Shown here piece after piece: positions 1 through 11,359 of a stretch of 61,794 nt of DNA; within the stretch, counting starts at the first letter, position 1; the number at the start of each line of letters is the position of its first letter. Origin of the DNA: Zygnema cylindricum (lineage: Eukaryota > Streptophyta > Zygnematophyceae > Zygnematales > Zygnemataceae); assembly GCA_037447655.1 (NCBI GenBank), contig JBBHKE010002939.1, positions 1-61,794 of the forward strand, given 5' to 3'. A program made the position numbers and the translations under genes. The notes under the pieces were generated by a model. The model ran no database searches. It saw nothing but the letters and a program-made list of their open reading frames with translations, and was not told where the DNA came from.

Positions 1-1174
1 ATATTTTTATTAAGTTTAATGCAAATAGACTCCAAATGCTGGCTATTTAATGTTCTTTGTGGCCACTATAAAATTTTCAAAAGCTTCTAACGTTCGCTAT
101 GCAATTCTGCGAGTTTCAGCTTTAAATGGAAATGATTTTCTTGAGGGTATGTTATGAAGTGAAATGCAGAGAGAATGTGAAAATTTATGTTTACAAATAT
201 TGATTTGGCTGTTACAAGAGTCTCTTTATCAGAAAACACATATCGAGGCAACTGTGCATCTTCACAGCATTCTGTGCTAGTGAAGGTATGTGTAAGTCGC
301 AAGTTGGTACTGGTTTAAACATGTGGTTGTAACTTTGATTATTCGGCTATGTCCAGTTTAAACGTGGCTCTTAGTGCGATTATTCGGTTATTCCCCCCGA
401 AGACACAGCCTATACCGACTGATGACACAGGGTTTTTTACCACAACAGACAAAAGTTCCAATTATGTCTGGATTTTCCTATTCTGACGATTTGTATTTAA
501 AAATTCAACGTAAAAACTTTTTGAACAAAATCACCAAAGAAGGAAGTACACTGCTAATTGCTGTGTGCGCACGAAGTAAAGATGTTTTAAGTGGCCAAAA
601 AAACCTTTCTCTTTTAACGATTAGCGGTGTAGTGAATGTTTCAGGAGCAGGCCAATAGTAACTCAGAAAGCACAGACGTCAGCATGAAGCGTCACGCAAC
701 TCTCTCTCTCTCTCTCTAACGAAGCTTTCCAACAACTTTTTCTTGATTTTTGAAGTCCCTGGAGAGCTATTAGTTCTCCCATTGGTGTTGGTTTGAGTTG
801 GTGGTGTAGCTATTTTAATCTCAAGGGCTTTCAAGCTTTGTGAAGGGGAATGAAATAGTATTCTAGAGAACTTAAAAGGAAATATGTTCTGGTTCAAGGT
901 TTCTTTCTCTTTGCGAGACTTTAGATTTACTCTTTCTTTTGGAATTCCCCATCACTACCCACCTGTACTATGACTTGTTATTTACGGTGTTATACCATGG
1001 CAGTCTCATGTGATATTGTCACGAAATGTTGTAGCTGTTGTAATCGTACCGTGCTCTTACCAAATTAAACGTTGTTAAACGTGTACCGCATAAGTTTAAT
1101 GGTTGTAGTGCATTCACTTGTTCTATTAACCAACACAGACAATTACTGAACACCTAACAAGTTGTGAAGAAAGC
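1..1174. other. Intergenic stretch, no supported gene
   Basis: I see no convincing coding exon here; the open frames are short and resemble no family I know. A TIR-like end (CGATTAGCGGTGTAG) lies near 616-631. It belongs to the TA-flanked MITE group seen repeatedly in the window, so part of this stretch is probably old transposon sequence. A (CT)n run sits near 699-717. Confidence 0.5.
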
Positions 1175-1176
1175 TA

Positions 1177-1657
1177 CACCGCGAATCGTCATAAGAGTAA
1201 AAAAACGAAAAAAATAATTAGAGTTATTAACTCTAACCAACCATTTTCAAAAAAAAAAATTACTCTAATTTATCAATATCTCTAATTTGGGCGTAAATTT
1301 GGCCGCTGAATATATCTACTGCAAATCAGGTACACTTACAGAATCTGACAAAACATACAGTTTCACGTCATTGTGACGTTTGCACTACGCGGTTTGTTAA
1401 AACGCAGTTACATGATAACGGCCTGTATTACATCATTATTTGTACTTTTTTATTAAGTACAATTTTACACGGTCAGACACCGACTGTACGCCACACTATT
1501 TAAAACGGCACTGCATTAGAGTTATTTAACGCTCATTCAAAAAGTACCTTAAATAATGTAAAGAATAATTTAGAATAATGTACTTTATTTATGGTGATAG
1601 AGTCAAAATTTGGGGTGGCGGAATTAACGTACATAACTCTAATTACGATTCACGGTG
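1177..1657. mobile_element. Non-autonomous DNA element with CACCGYGAATCG termini and TA flanks
   Basis: The left end reads CACCGCGAATCGTCAT and the right end is the inverted ATTACGATTCACGGTG. Both are flanked by TA (1175-1176 and 1658-1659). The 481-bp body is AT-rich and carries no protein. The same termini recur at 14.2, 34.6, 37.3, 38.7, 46.1 and 56.7 kb, so this is one member of a dispersed MITE group. A TA target duplication suggests a Tc1/mariner-like mobiliser, but no matching transposase is visible, so the superfamily is an inference. Confidence 0.65.
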
Positions 1658-1666
1658 TAGTATTAG

Positions 1667-2831
1667 TAGTGTTGTGTATCGGTAAAAAAATTATCGCAAT
1701 AACACCGATACCGATAGTTATCGGTTATCGAACGGTCAGAGGTCCCGATATATCTGTCCGAGACCAACAAATTCCATATCGGCGATAACTCTAAAAAAAA
1801 TATAGAATGCATACAATAGTACTTTATAACATACTGTGTTAAATTATTGACTTTATATGATAAAGTACATTCCATTGCACCCGTACATTTTTTGTACAGT
1901 TATATACAGTGTCCGCATATGTCCCGTACTTTCTAGGGTTATTTAAATGATTTTTAGGGTTTTAGAGTACATTTCCTTAAATTCCGTATGTTTCAGTATA
2001 ACTGCCGCTGTGCCGCACACTTTTCATACATGTACGTACAGTGGCCGTATTTTCCATACTTGTTAGGGTTATTTATTTTAGGGTTTGGAGGGTACATTGC
2101 CTTACATTTCCGTATATTTCAGTACACCTGCGCTACATTTTTCGTACATTTACGTGCAATGTTTGTACATATCCGTACTACATAGGGTTATTAAAAGGGG
2201 GATTTTAGGGTTTTAGGGTACATTGCCGTACGTTCCTTTATATTTCAGTACGGTTGACAAAGATTTGCCTTATTATTAGATTTGCAGGGTACACTTTCCG
2301 TATAATTTCGTACATTTATGTTAGTTATTCGTACTTCTAAGATTCTTTAAGGATTTTATAGTATTTCACTTTCCGTACATTTCCGTATAGAAATCTATAC
2401 GGATTTTACGAAAAGTATGAAATCGGCGAATATTACGTACTTTTCGTAGAAAAGTCCAAACGCGTACGAATTGGACATCTATGGGCGTAACTAACCTTGC
2501 AAAAAAGAAATAATAGTCAAAAGGACATTCTAGACGGGTATGGGAGGGTGTAAATCCAATTAAAACCCCCTTAAATTAGAAATAATGAAGGAAATATCGC
2601 GATTTTTTACCAAAATCTGGGTGAAGGGGGTCCGCGGCGCGTCCGGGGAATAACACCTTCAGTTGAGATTGGCCGTACATTTATCCGTACGTCCCGTACA
2701 GATATCGCCAACAGTTATAGATATCGGTGTTATTGCCGATAATAACCGATAAATATCGGTTATCGATTATTGGCTATCCAATAAAAGGCCCATATTGGTT
2801 ATCAGCAAATCCTTACCGATACACAACACTA
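1667..2831. mobile_element. hAT-type non-autonomous transposon, 8-bp target duplication AGTATTAG
   Basis: The termini are inverted: TAGTGTTGTGTATCGGTAA on the left and TTACCGATACACAACACTA on the right. They are flanked by exact 8-bp direct repeats AGTATTAG (1659-1666 and 2832-2839). Eight-bp duplications and a TAGTG start are hallmarks of hAT elements. Subterminal zones contain many TATCGG/CCGATA motifs in both orientations. No transposase is present; the interior holds a GTAC-rich minisatellite. The right-hand duplication overlaps the first base and TTA duplication of the Harbinger-like element at 2839, so this hAT landed exactly on that element's left end. Confidence 0.85.
1950..2340. repeat. 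GTAC-rich minisatellite, about 125-bp period
   Basis: Three imperfect monomers begin near 1958, 2082 and 2210. Each contains an AGGGTTTTAGGGTACATT-like start, then a CCGTATATTTCAGTAC-like segment, then several CGTACAT words. The array lies inside the hAT element. Related monomers occur in inverted orientation at 59.5-60.1 kb. Open frames across it arise from the periodicity and are not genes. Confidence 0.7.
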
Positions 2832-2838
2832 AGTATTA

Positions 2839-3785
2839 GGGCGTGTTCCCATGTGTTCAAGTAAGGGTTTTTTCCGTCGTTTTCACAGAAAATGGGACTT
2901 CCAACGAGAAAATATTACGCCATACGAAAAATGGGCAAAAACACAAGTACATTTTGCGTTCTCTTGGAACTTGGAAGGTACGGCAATTTGGCGTTATTAT
3001 CATCGCGACCCACTTCCAGCTCATCTTCACACTTGCACTGGAATCAAATCACGATCTGATTTTAACCAAAATAACACCTTATCGACGAATAAAAAGTATG
3101 TATAGCACGCGTGAAACGTCTTCGCAATTTTTTGAACGAGGGAGAGTACACGCTATTTTTTTCCATGCTCGTCACGCGCATGTACGTACAAAAATGACAA
3201 GCATGTACGGAAAAAAATCGTTGGGGTCTAGGACCTCCACTTTCATTCATGGGTCTTTTGCAAAAATTTACAACGCCCTTGTCTCTCCCTACCTTTTTCA
3301 TTCGGCCGCTCCTCTTTCTCTCATATCTAAATGAAATGCAACAATAATAGTATCAAATGAAAGATATATATTTTTTCTTTTTATATATATATTTTTGGTC
3401 TCATTTTGATGGCGTATCGAATTATAAATGGTAATAAAAAGAAATCGGGAAGCCATGGCGGAAAGTTTACGTGTTGATGACGTCATAATGGTAGCATGAC
3501 TTCGCGATGTCACAAAACCCTAAACATCTACAATGTCACAAAAACTCGACGTCTACAACAGTCGCCGTTTTTGTAGACGTCACTAATTTCAGGAAGTTTC
3601 ATAGTCGTCTACATTTCGTTTCGTAGGCTGTCGCATATTTTGTAGACGTCTACACCTGTCACATATTTGAAGTAATGAAGGCGCAAGTAATGATTGACGT
3701 AGGAACACTTTAAAAAGTACACCGTAAAATCTGCGCTAAAATTCAAAGTAACGTTTCAAAGTTTCGGTTACATGGGAACACGCCC
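2839..3785. mobile_element. PIF/Harbinger-type MITE, TIR GGGCGTGTTCCCATGT, TSD TTA
   Basis: The left terminus GGGCGTGTTCCCATGT is matched by the inverted ACATGGGAACACGCCC on the right. TTA flanks both ends (2836-2838 and 3786-3788). A TTA/TAA duplication and a GGG start fit PIF/Harbinger. The first 400 bases closely match the reverse complement of the end of the element at 22980-23678. The shared segment stays open in two frames in both copies, which indicates nucleotide-level relatedness rather than a conserved protein. Confidence 0.85.
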
Positions 3786-4289
3786 TTAGAACCTTAAAAA
3801 AAAAACTCCAATGTCCTGAAGACAGCTAGGAATACGAAAGCTTTAAAGTAAAACAAACCCGCGCTAAAGAATGCTGTAAAATAAATCAAAAATCCCCGAT
3901 TTAGGACACTCTACAACCCTGCCTGTATAGTCGAGATTGTGGTTGTTTGGGCGTTGCTTTGGAATTTTGGAAATGTTACTCTGTACTTTACATCGGCGAT
4001 ATTCCGAGAAGCGGCTGCCTGGGCCCCTTTCCCATTTTGGTCCTGACGTCTTTTTATCGTCAACGTACGTCATCGTAAACGTAAATATACTGTGGCTTTA
4101 CAGCGTCTTTTATCGTCAAAGTTCGGCAACTTCCTTCAACGTTCGTCAACGTACGTACTCTGGCTCTGCGTTTTCTCATCGTCAAACACTCGTTTGGTCT
4201 TTGGCTTGGCTTCTTCGTCGTTCATGTGGCTTTTCAGCGTGTCTAGGCTTTCCGTTCTTCGATTTTTATTCTCTTTTTACGGATCACCG
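3786..4289. other. Intergenic stretch, possible decayed LINE body
   Basis: No intact gene is seen. The phrase TTTTTATCGTCAACGT and neighbouring words near 4050-4100 resemble the 3' part of the LINE family at 51-59 kb, so the decayed LINE fragment that follows may begin here. Confidence 0.35.
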
Positions 4290-4645
4290 ACAGCAAAGGA
4301 ATTCCGGATCACTCTGTCTTCTCGACGCTCTCCTCCTGGCTTCGGGGGTTTACGAGGTTTTACGTCGCTTTTCTTTGTGAGATTTTATTAGGGTAGAATT
4401 TTTTTGCTAGGTATTTTATCATTGCTGCTATGCGTGTTGTTTATTGTTTCTTTCCGTGTACTTTGTTTGCCCTTTTGCCCTTCTCTGTGTCATCACTTGC
4501 ACCACTTTCTAGCTCCTCTGCTTTTACTTCAGGTTTTACTTCCCCCCGTGTTTGGTTTCTCAGTTTCTATTGAGTCTCCATTGCTGTTTGTTTCCTCAAC
4601 TCATCCCCTCAGCTCATATCGTTTACAATAGCGCTTTCTTAATAA
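4290..4645 (+). mobile_element. Decayed 3' end of the window's LINE family
   Basis: A predicted peptide near 4315-4370 (SPPGFGGLRGF) matches the C-terminal tail PPGFGDLRGCF of the LINE copies at 51.7 and 58.0 kb. The following 250 bases run in the same order to a terminus reading CGTTTACAATAGCGCTTTCTTAATAA. That corresponds to the family terminus GGTTTACCATCGCGCTTTTTAATAAA. The copy is 5'-truncated and strongly diverged, hence older than the others. Confidence 0.5.
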
Positions 4646-4649
4646 CGCT

Positions 4650-5472
4650 CAATCATTTTTTCCTTTCACAAAAAAAAAACTTACTATTGCAATCGTAGGT
4701 CCAGTACATGAAAAGAATATAAACGCAAGTGAAGATGCAGTGACACAGAATTTATATACTGCAAGAATCCAGTAACAAACAAAACGGACAGGCTTCAAGG
4801 AACAAGCTAATATGCAAATAAGCAAAACATCAACCAATGAAAACAAAACAAAGCAGCAGAAGCAACAAAAACAAATCTATAACAGGAGCTAGGACAATGG
4901 ACACACATGTTCAAAGATTTTCTCACTGTAATTATCATGGAAAGTAAGATATTGTTACTCAGATATAGTCAACAATGGATACAAACCTACACATTATTTT
5001 TACTAAAATTATTATGAAAAGTTAATTCCTGCTTATCCAAACACATTTCACAAATATACAGTATGATAACATGTGCATCAACCAAAGAAATTATGCATAT
5101 ACAACTTTCACAAACAATCGAGAGAACGAAAGTATTCTTCATCATAACTCTTCATTATATCTCAAACTTCCAGAAAAAATGAAAGGGTATAACATGTTCC
5201 AAACTGTTTACGGTTTACAAGATCATCCCAGAAACTGCCTGTATTAATCTACGGTTAATATACTACACCACCATCCTTCTTTCAATTCATTTCCTAAACC
5301 CAGGAGCACTTTCTTCCAAACCATCTTTTGAACCCAGTTGTGGACGACGATCTAAAATTTATGTATTACATGCAAAAAGCCATAGGACAGCCAACTTTCC
5401 CTCTCCCTGTACATATCATCCCGAGGGAAATGATGAAGAAATATTCTGAACAGTTCCATCTCCCCAAACTAC
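4650..5472. other. AT-rich 3' flank of the repeat-protein gene
   Basis: There is no coding sequence. This stretch lies downstream of the minus-strand gene ending at 5473 and must contain its 3' UTR and polyadenylation site. Several A/T-rich motifs are present, but none can be singled out. Confidence 0.4.
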
Positions 5473-8400
5473 TCAATGTTTCGAACCGGGAAGAATTGAT
5501 GCCGCAGCGTTTATCACACTCTCAACAGTCTGCTTTGTAGCTTCTCGTCCTTCATAATGTTTTTCCTTCACATCAGGTGGAACCGGAACAGACAGTCCAA
5601 AACCTCCTCTTGCCTCGGTGGTAGTATTCGCTCCCTGCAATAATCAGGTAATTTTCATCAACTTGCTAAAAAATATTTTGGCATATTTGCATATTTAAAC
5701 AAGACAGATTTGTCTTTTACAGTAATGACACATAAATTTAGAGAACCCATAAAAATGCCAAACAATTTAAATAAGCATATACAACAGATTGGTTGCTTAC
5801 AATGTTAATTTCCCTTGATCTCTCCGTCACCTCGGCAGTCTTGCCAGTAGCTGATCCAACCACATAGGAAATAGCTTCATACGCCGCCTTTGGTGCCGCT
5901 GAAAGAGTCTCCAAAGAATATGTAACTGTGTCCACCGCTGTGTCAGCAGTAGCTGCCACTACACCATGCACCGTCTTGTTCGTCAAGTGAGCTGCCTGCT
6001 TTGCAGTATCAACTGCCTGTACAGCCGTATCTACTGTCGTATCGGCCACTGCTGCAACAACATCATGGACTCTCACATTTGCTCCATGAGCTACACCTTG
6101 AGCTGCTGATGTAGCCTCAGAACCCAATTCCGTAGCAATTCCAGATGCCTTAGCTGCTGTATGCAACACAGTATCAGCAGTTTTTGCTATTGGAGGATGA
6201 ATTGATACATTTACGGTTCCAGCGGTGTGTTGAACACCCTCGACCGTTTTTGATGTCACGTACTTTCCTGTGTCAACAATGGCAGATGTTGTCCCCACTA
6301 TGGTATCTGCCGTCTTAGCCACAGGAGGATGTACTGCTGAACTAATAGCATGTGCAGCGTACTGTGCTCCACCAACAGTAGCAATTGCTCCCCCGACTGT
6401 TGCTGCTGTGATTGCCGAAGTAGTGTCAATAATAGTGTCAGCAGTTTTGGCTATAGGCGGGTGAACTGTTGCATTGACAGTATGTGCAGCGTACTGTGCT
6501 CCATCAACTGTAGCCCGTGCAGCGTACTGTGCTCCACCAACCGTAGCCCGCGCTCCCCCAACTGTTGCTGCTGTGATTGCTGAAGTAGTGTCAATAATAG
6601 TATCAGCAGTTTTGGCTATAGGCGGGTGAACTGTTGCATTAACTGTATGTGCAGCGTACTGTGCTCCACCAACTGTAGCCCGTGCAGCGTGCTGTGCTCC
6701 ACCAACCGTAGCCCGCGCTCCCCCAACTGTTGCTGCTGTGATTGCTGAAGTAGTGTCAACAATAGTATCAGCAGTTTTTGCAATAGGCGGATGGACTGTT
6801 GCATTAACAGCACGTGCAGCTTGCTTTGCTCCACCAACAGTTGCCGCAGTGACAGCCGTAGTAGTACCGATTATGGTGTCAGCAGTTTTGGCAATAGGAG
6901 GATGAACTGTTGCATTGACAGAACGAGCAGCTGATTGTGCACCACCAGCAGTTCTCGAGGTAGCTGCTGCCGTCGTACCAAAAACCACATCAGCAGTTTT
7001 GGCTATTGGCGGGTGAACTGTTTCGTTTACAACATGAGCAGCTTTTTGAACTCCTTCAACTGCTGTGCCTACTGCAACTGAAGCAGTGCCTACTACTGTT
7101 GAAGCTGTGCGAAGAGTCGCGTCCTCCACCACACCAAGCACTGTCGCACCTACATCAAGTGTTTTTTCGACCCCTGTGGCTGCAAGACTGCATAACGACA
7201 CGAGCAACAATAAAAAGGTTTCCCCCTTAGATTGACGTTGTTCACTGCTATCTGCTGCAACTTCCCTCAGTTGGAAGGAACAAGATGACAGCAAAAGCAG
7301 ATGAAAACGGACATGCAATATGCCTGGCCCTTAGAAGCAAATACCAAGATTTCAAAGATTCGTACCAAATCAGATTCTTTTGAAAAACCTCAAGTCAGAA
7401 GTTCTCAACCTGGTGTATAAGAACAAATGACCGAGTATTGTTTTGCACTGCAAAAATAGGGATAGCACTTACTCTGCCGTTTTCTGTATCGTAACTTTAC
7501 CAATATCGTGGTAAGTTTTGCCTGGCTCTTCCTCGCCAACCACTTGCTTGACTACCACTTCTCCTGTTTTTGCAACCGTATGGGCAGTTTCTTTGACGGT
7601 ACCGGTGATGCCTTGGATAACAACAGGAGCTTTCTGGACAACAGAAGCAGACTCCTCGCCGACAGGAATTTCAATTCTTTCCAACTCTATTGGAGGCACA
7701 AGGGAAAAAAAAAGAAAAGGTGTGAAGTCCTTTGTTTCACATTTTACAATATTGAAACGTACATAAGAAAGCCTGGTATAATATCAAACATTACCAGTGA
7801 ACTTCAAAAAAAAAAAAAAAACTAGCATATTATCAATGACGGACAACAAACTCAACAAAACTATTACTTAAACCACGATTAACAACATTTAAGGTCGTTG
7901 GTTTCTCCACCCATTTCAGTGAGCTTTTACAAAACAAAATGAATGTACCAATGGCGACATGCAATTTGAGAGAAAGTGCGAACCTACCAAACACACATAA
8001 CTTGGAGAGCTGAACATACCTTTGAACTGCTGTGTCTCTGTACTCTGCGCCATAGCTTCTGAACGGACGTCGGGAGTGCTTTTGTCTTTAGGCGCAGAGA
8101 GAAACTGTGGTTCTGATGATGGAAGTACTGGTTGTGAAGATAAAAGCAGCTGCAAAAATTCAAGAAATTGCAAAACAACGATACTTAGAAGGTCAGAAAC
8201 AAAACATTACAACTGTTGCCGTCGACAACAAACCATAAGCTCAAAAATATTGCAAAAAAAAAGGGAGCATATACAAAGTGTAGGATGTCTTGCTTACTTC
8301 CGGAGCAGAATTATACACCTTTCCGAGAGATCGCTCCTTTTCAGCTTTCAAGTTAACACCTTTGCCTGCGTTTTCTGCCTCTGCTGTGTCCAACTTAGAC

Positions 8401-8477
8401 TTATTAGCAGATGGATGAAGACAGCCAGAAAAGCACGACTTCCAATTGGTTCCACGAACTCTGTGGCGCTTAGTCAT
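5473..8477 (-). CDS. Repeat-rich LEA_4-like / perilipin-like protein (five exons, about 690 aa)
   Basis: Exons on the minus strand: 8298-8477, 8020-8149, 7473-7686, 5801-7187 and 5473-5634. All introns are GT..AG and all phases agree, giving 2073 nt. Residues 1-60 are basic with two Cys, 61-175 are low-complexity and acidic/polar, and about 190-560 carry seven copies of HPPIAKTAD inside a 37-residue repeat. Extra 11-residue units (ATVGGAQYAAR type) sit in the middle. The tail ends ...NAAASILPGSKH. Eleven-residue periodicity is the LEA_4 hallmark, but this protein is poor in Lys/Glu and rich in Ala, Thr, Val and Gly. That is closer to the weakly charged 11/33-mers of perilipin-4 that coat lipid droplets. 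There is no clear signal peptide; the hydrophobic stretch seen when intron 3 is read through is probably intronic. A role in stress protection or lipid-surface coating is inferred. The start is the first ATG of exon 1; an upstream exon cannot be excluded. Confidence 0.8.
6175..7040 (-). repeat. Intragenic coding repeat, 111-bp units with 33-bp sub-units
   Basis: Seven units encode the 37-residue repeat containing HPPIAKTAD. Near 6480-6720 the 11-residue block ATVGGAQ-x-AAR is additionally duplicated in tandem, making 33-bp sub-repeats. Codon-level similarity between neighbouring units is high, which points to recent expansion by unequal exchange. Antisense open frames here are by-products. 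Confidence 0.85.
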
Positions 8478-9450
8478 GTCAGCGCGCTTTGACGGAAAAT
8501 TCCAGGCCAAAAAGTAGTTGTTTAACAAAGCTTTGCTGCTGAGCCCCTAATATCCATGCACACCAGCGATTAGAAGCTGCCACTTGTAATTCGTGGAATG
8601 ACCAGCGTTTTGAAGTTTGACGTTGAGTGCGTCGTATATACCTTGGCTCAGCTTAGTTTTCAAGTCTTTTCGACACGTGGTGCCACCGTGGCATTCGCAC
8701 ATGCGAAATGCGCATCTTTGGGAAAAGGGAGTGCGAGATCGTTGTTCCTGCGACGGCGACAAACGCGACGTTATATTTGGGTGACCGTACACTCTGAAGA
8801 TCCAGAAGAATGACGGTGGCTTTCAAAATTTTATTTCCCGCCCCAAATTCGACATGGCAGTCTCTAAGTGGATAAATACATTTCCATTTTCAGGGCTTGC
8901 AAAGATTTATCCAATCATTAGACGCCAATTGTGCTAAAAACATGCCTTATGCCCGAAGTAATTTACAGAACATTTTCACGGCCGACCAGAATTGTTTTAT
9001 TGAACGCTGACACGTGCGAATACGCGGTGATGGCTAGAATTCTACGTGTCGATCCCCCACGGAGTAACACAACTATCGTCGCAGAAATCGCGCCCGTGCG
9101 ACCGAACTCTTTTAAGGGAGTCACGCCCCCAAGTACGGAAGGACTAGCCTGCCGCCTCCATAATCTCGACCGTACATTCACGTGCACCCGACCATTCCGA
9201 TAAACATATTGTCCCGCACACAGACACACACACGAGTTCGTTGTACCATAAACATTTACCTTAGGGTGAACTTCCATTGGAGGAAAAGTGGTGTTGTTTA
9301 CTGGATGCCGTACACTTTCGTACATATTCGTACAATTTTTTTATTGTGTCAGACGAAACATTTCGAAACATGTTTACTGGATCGCTCCAACATTATAGGC
9401 GTATTAATCGACCGTTGGATTTTTAGCTTTTCTAGATTCGCGAAGCAATT
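8478..9450. other. 5' flank of the repeat-protein gene and adjoining intergenic DNA
   Basis: No further exon with a convincing splice site was found upstream of the ATG at 8477. The first few hundred bases are the likely minus-strand promoter region. Beyond about 8900 the sequence has GTAC words typical of the window's transposon debris. Confidence 0.4.
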
Positions 9451-9568
9451 GCGCACGTCGTCCAGTGTGAAGATACTCTCCTCGCCGAGGAGAGTATCTC
9501 CACACTGGACGATCGCGCACATCGTCCAGTTTGAAGAGAGTCTCTTCAAACTGGACGATGTGCGCGAT
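9451..9568. repeat. Two adjacent long palindromes (hairpins)
   Basis: The first hairpin spans about 9456-9514 with arms near 28 bp and one or two mismatches around CTCGCCGAG. The second spans 9512-9568 with perfect 28-bp arms (9512-9539 and 9541-9568) around a single central base. Both arms include CGTCCAGT, and a further half copy (CTGGACGATGTGCGCGATG) follows at about 9576-9595. Nothing here codes for protein. It could be a foldback element, recombination debris or a small-RNA hairpin precursor. Confidence 0.85.
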
Positions 9569-9891
9569 GTACACCCTGGACGATGTGCGCGATGTTCAAG
9601 TGAAGAGTAAAAAAAATCGCCAACACGAACAGGCGATGAGAACCGAACACGTCGTACACGCCATCCACTGTCCACAGTTTGCCGCGCTTTCACTCTATTA
9701 ACACACGTAAAAGTGTGACGGATGTCACATAATACGGCAGAGGCTCTCCGTTGGAGGCAGGTGTTCAAATAAAAGCCATTGCAGTGAAGAAGTTAGGGTT
9801 TGTTACAAACCCTGATGAAGGTACAAATAGTACGTTAGAGCATACTCGTACTATACTTTAAGTACATTACTACGCTGGTACAAATATTTCG

Positions 9892-9998
9892 TTTTGACTT
9901 TCAGTTGAAGATATTTTGCAGATTTTCAAAAATTTTAGGTGGTCCAGATATTTTATTTTGACTTTCCGTTGAAGATATTTGGCAAATTTTCAAAATTT
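9892..9998. repeat. Short direct repeat of about 45 bp
   Basis: Two copies at 9892-9936 and 9954-9998 share TTTGACTTTC, GTTGAAGATATTT and TTTTCAAAA in order. No function is apparent. Confidence 0.6.
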
Positions 9999-10455
9999 AA
10001 CTCTAACCTACGTGGCGCCAATCATAATTGAGAAACGATGTTAACTGGCACGACAAAATAGAAGGTCGCGCCAGTAAACATAAAAAATAGACGTATCGCA
10101 TGTTTACTGGGACCGCCTACTGGAGAACAGGCTTGAGTTAATGTTGACAAAAAATTATATTTTTAAGTGCGTCCTGCGTGCGTTACTACTTTTAATCACT
10201 AAATTTTGCCTTTAGGGTTTGTTTTCAGATTTATGAGATTCTTTTTCACTTTTTCAAGGCTATTTTAGGCTAGAGGTCGCAAAAGTCAAAATTTCAGATA
10301 CCCGAATCAGAAGACACTATCAATAGAGAGGCATAAACTTTATATCAATACAAACTTTTTTGATGGATCGTACTAGATTCTAAACCACTAAATGTGGTTG
10401 AAAGTGCAAGTAGTATGGTGAGAGCGCAAAGTTCTGCGAATTAGTTAAGCCATTA

Positions 10456-10674
10456 ATGTCAAAAGTTGTACGTGGATATATCAACGTCATCTCATATATA
10501 CGTGGATTGATGATGAGAATGAAGGAGATCAAAACCAAGGTTCGCTTAAGTTTAAATAAGGTTCTTGAACGAAATACTCTTATTGTTACTTTAGACAGTT
10601 GGACTTCTCTCTCTCAAATCAATCATACTTTAATTTCACAACCTATTTTATTTATTGTTAAAATGAGATTGTAA
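10456..10674 (+). pseudogene. Possible hAT transposase fragment
   Basis: A short open frame includes the phrase LIVTLDSWTSLSQ, reminiscent of the D-x-WTS motif in hAT transposases. Downstream short frames to about 11300 (for example TRGGILQDMVKKYDIS) could be further decayed pieces, but no continuous domain can be assembled. The surrounding DNA is AT-rich. This is a weak identification based on one motif. Confidence 0.3.
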
Positions 10675-11359
10675 ATGTTTTTTTTAAACTGTACTATTTT
10701 GTTTATATGCGGCATAACAAAAACTAGAGGTGGAATTCTTCAAGATATGGTGAAAAAATATGATATTTCTCAACACCACTATTTGTTTAAATCACAGTGT
10801 TGTTATGAAAAAAGTAAGTCGACTAATGTTTTGTGATTAACATAAATGCATGGATTATCTGTTTGATTTGGTCATTGGAAACCCCCTCACCCATACACGT
10901 GTCGCTGCACATGTGAAAGTTACAATAAATTTTGTAACGTGTTTTTAGACCCCTCATCAAACAAATAGTATTGTAAACTCAACATAACAAAAAATCAAAG
11001 AGAAAGCTTTAATAACGAATATAACAAAGAGATTGTGGTCAACTTATACCATGTTTACCATGTTGCGCATATTTATGATAAGAATAACGCTTAGTTGAAT
11101 GAAAAGGTTTTTGATGGTTACTCAAGTAGTCATCATTATTCTAAAATCATTCATTGTGCACATTGTGTGTTACAAAGGGAATACTATGTCAATTTGTGTT
11201 CGTTTTTAACGACTATCAATGTATTTATTAAAAGAATAGTCGATGAAAAATTATTTAGGAAGTTTGATGATTTGGCAATTTATAAATTGAAAACAAGGTA
11301 ATTAATTTCGAGATTCGGTTTGACACTTTAGAGTTGACAACTTTATAGCTTACGCACTA

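Noticed and set aside
1960-2230. AGGGTTT words as interstitial telomere repeats
   Set aside because: They are spaced by about 125 bases within a larger monomer and are not tandem TTTAGGG arrays.
2843-3334. 163-aa frame similar to one at 23246-23734
   Set aside because: Both lie in copies of the same Harbinger-type MITE, and more than one frame is conserved at once, so the similarity is nucleotide-level, not a protein.
7006-7230. Plus-strand frames antisense to the repeat-protein gene
   Set aside because: Shadows of the repeat coding strand; the minus-strand exons have consistent splice phases.
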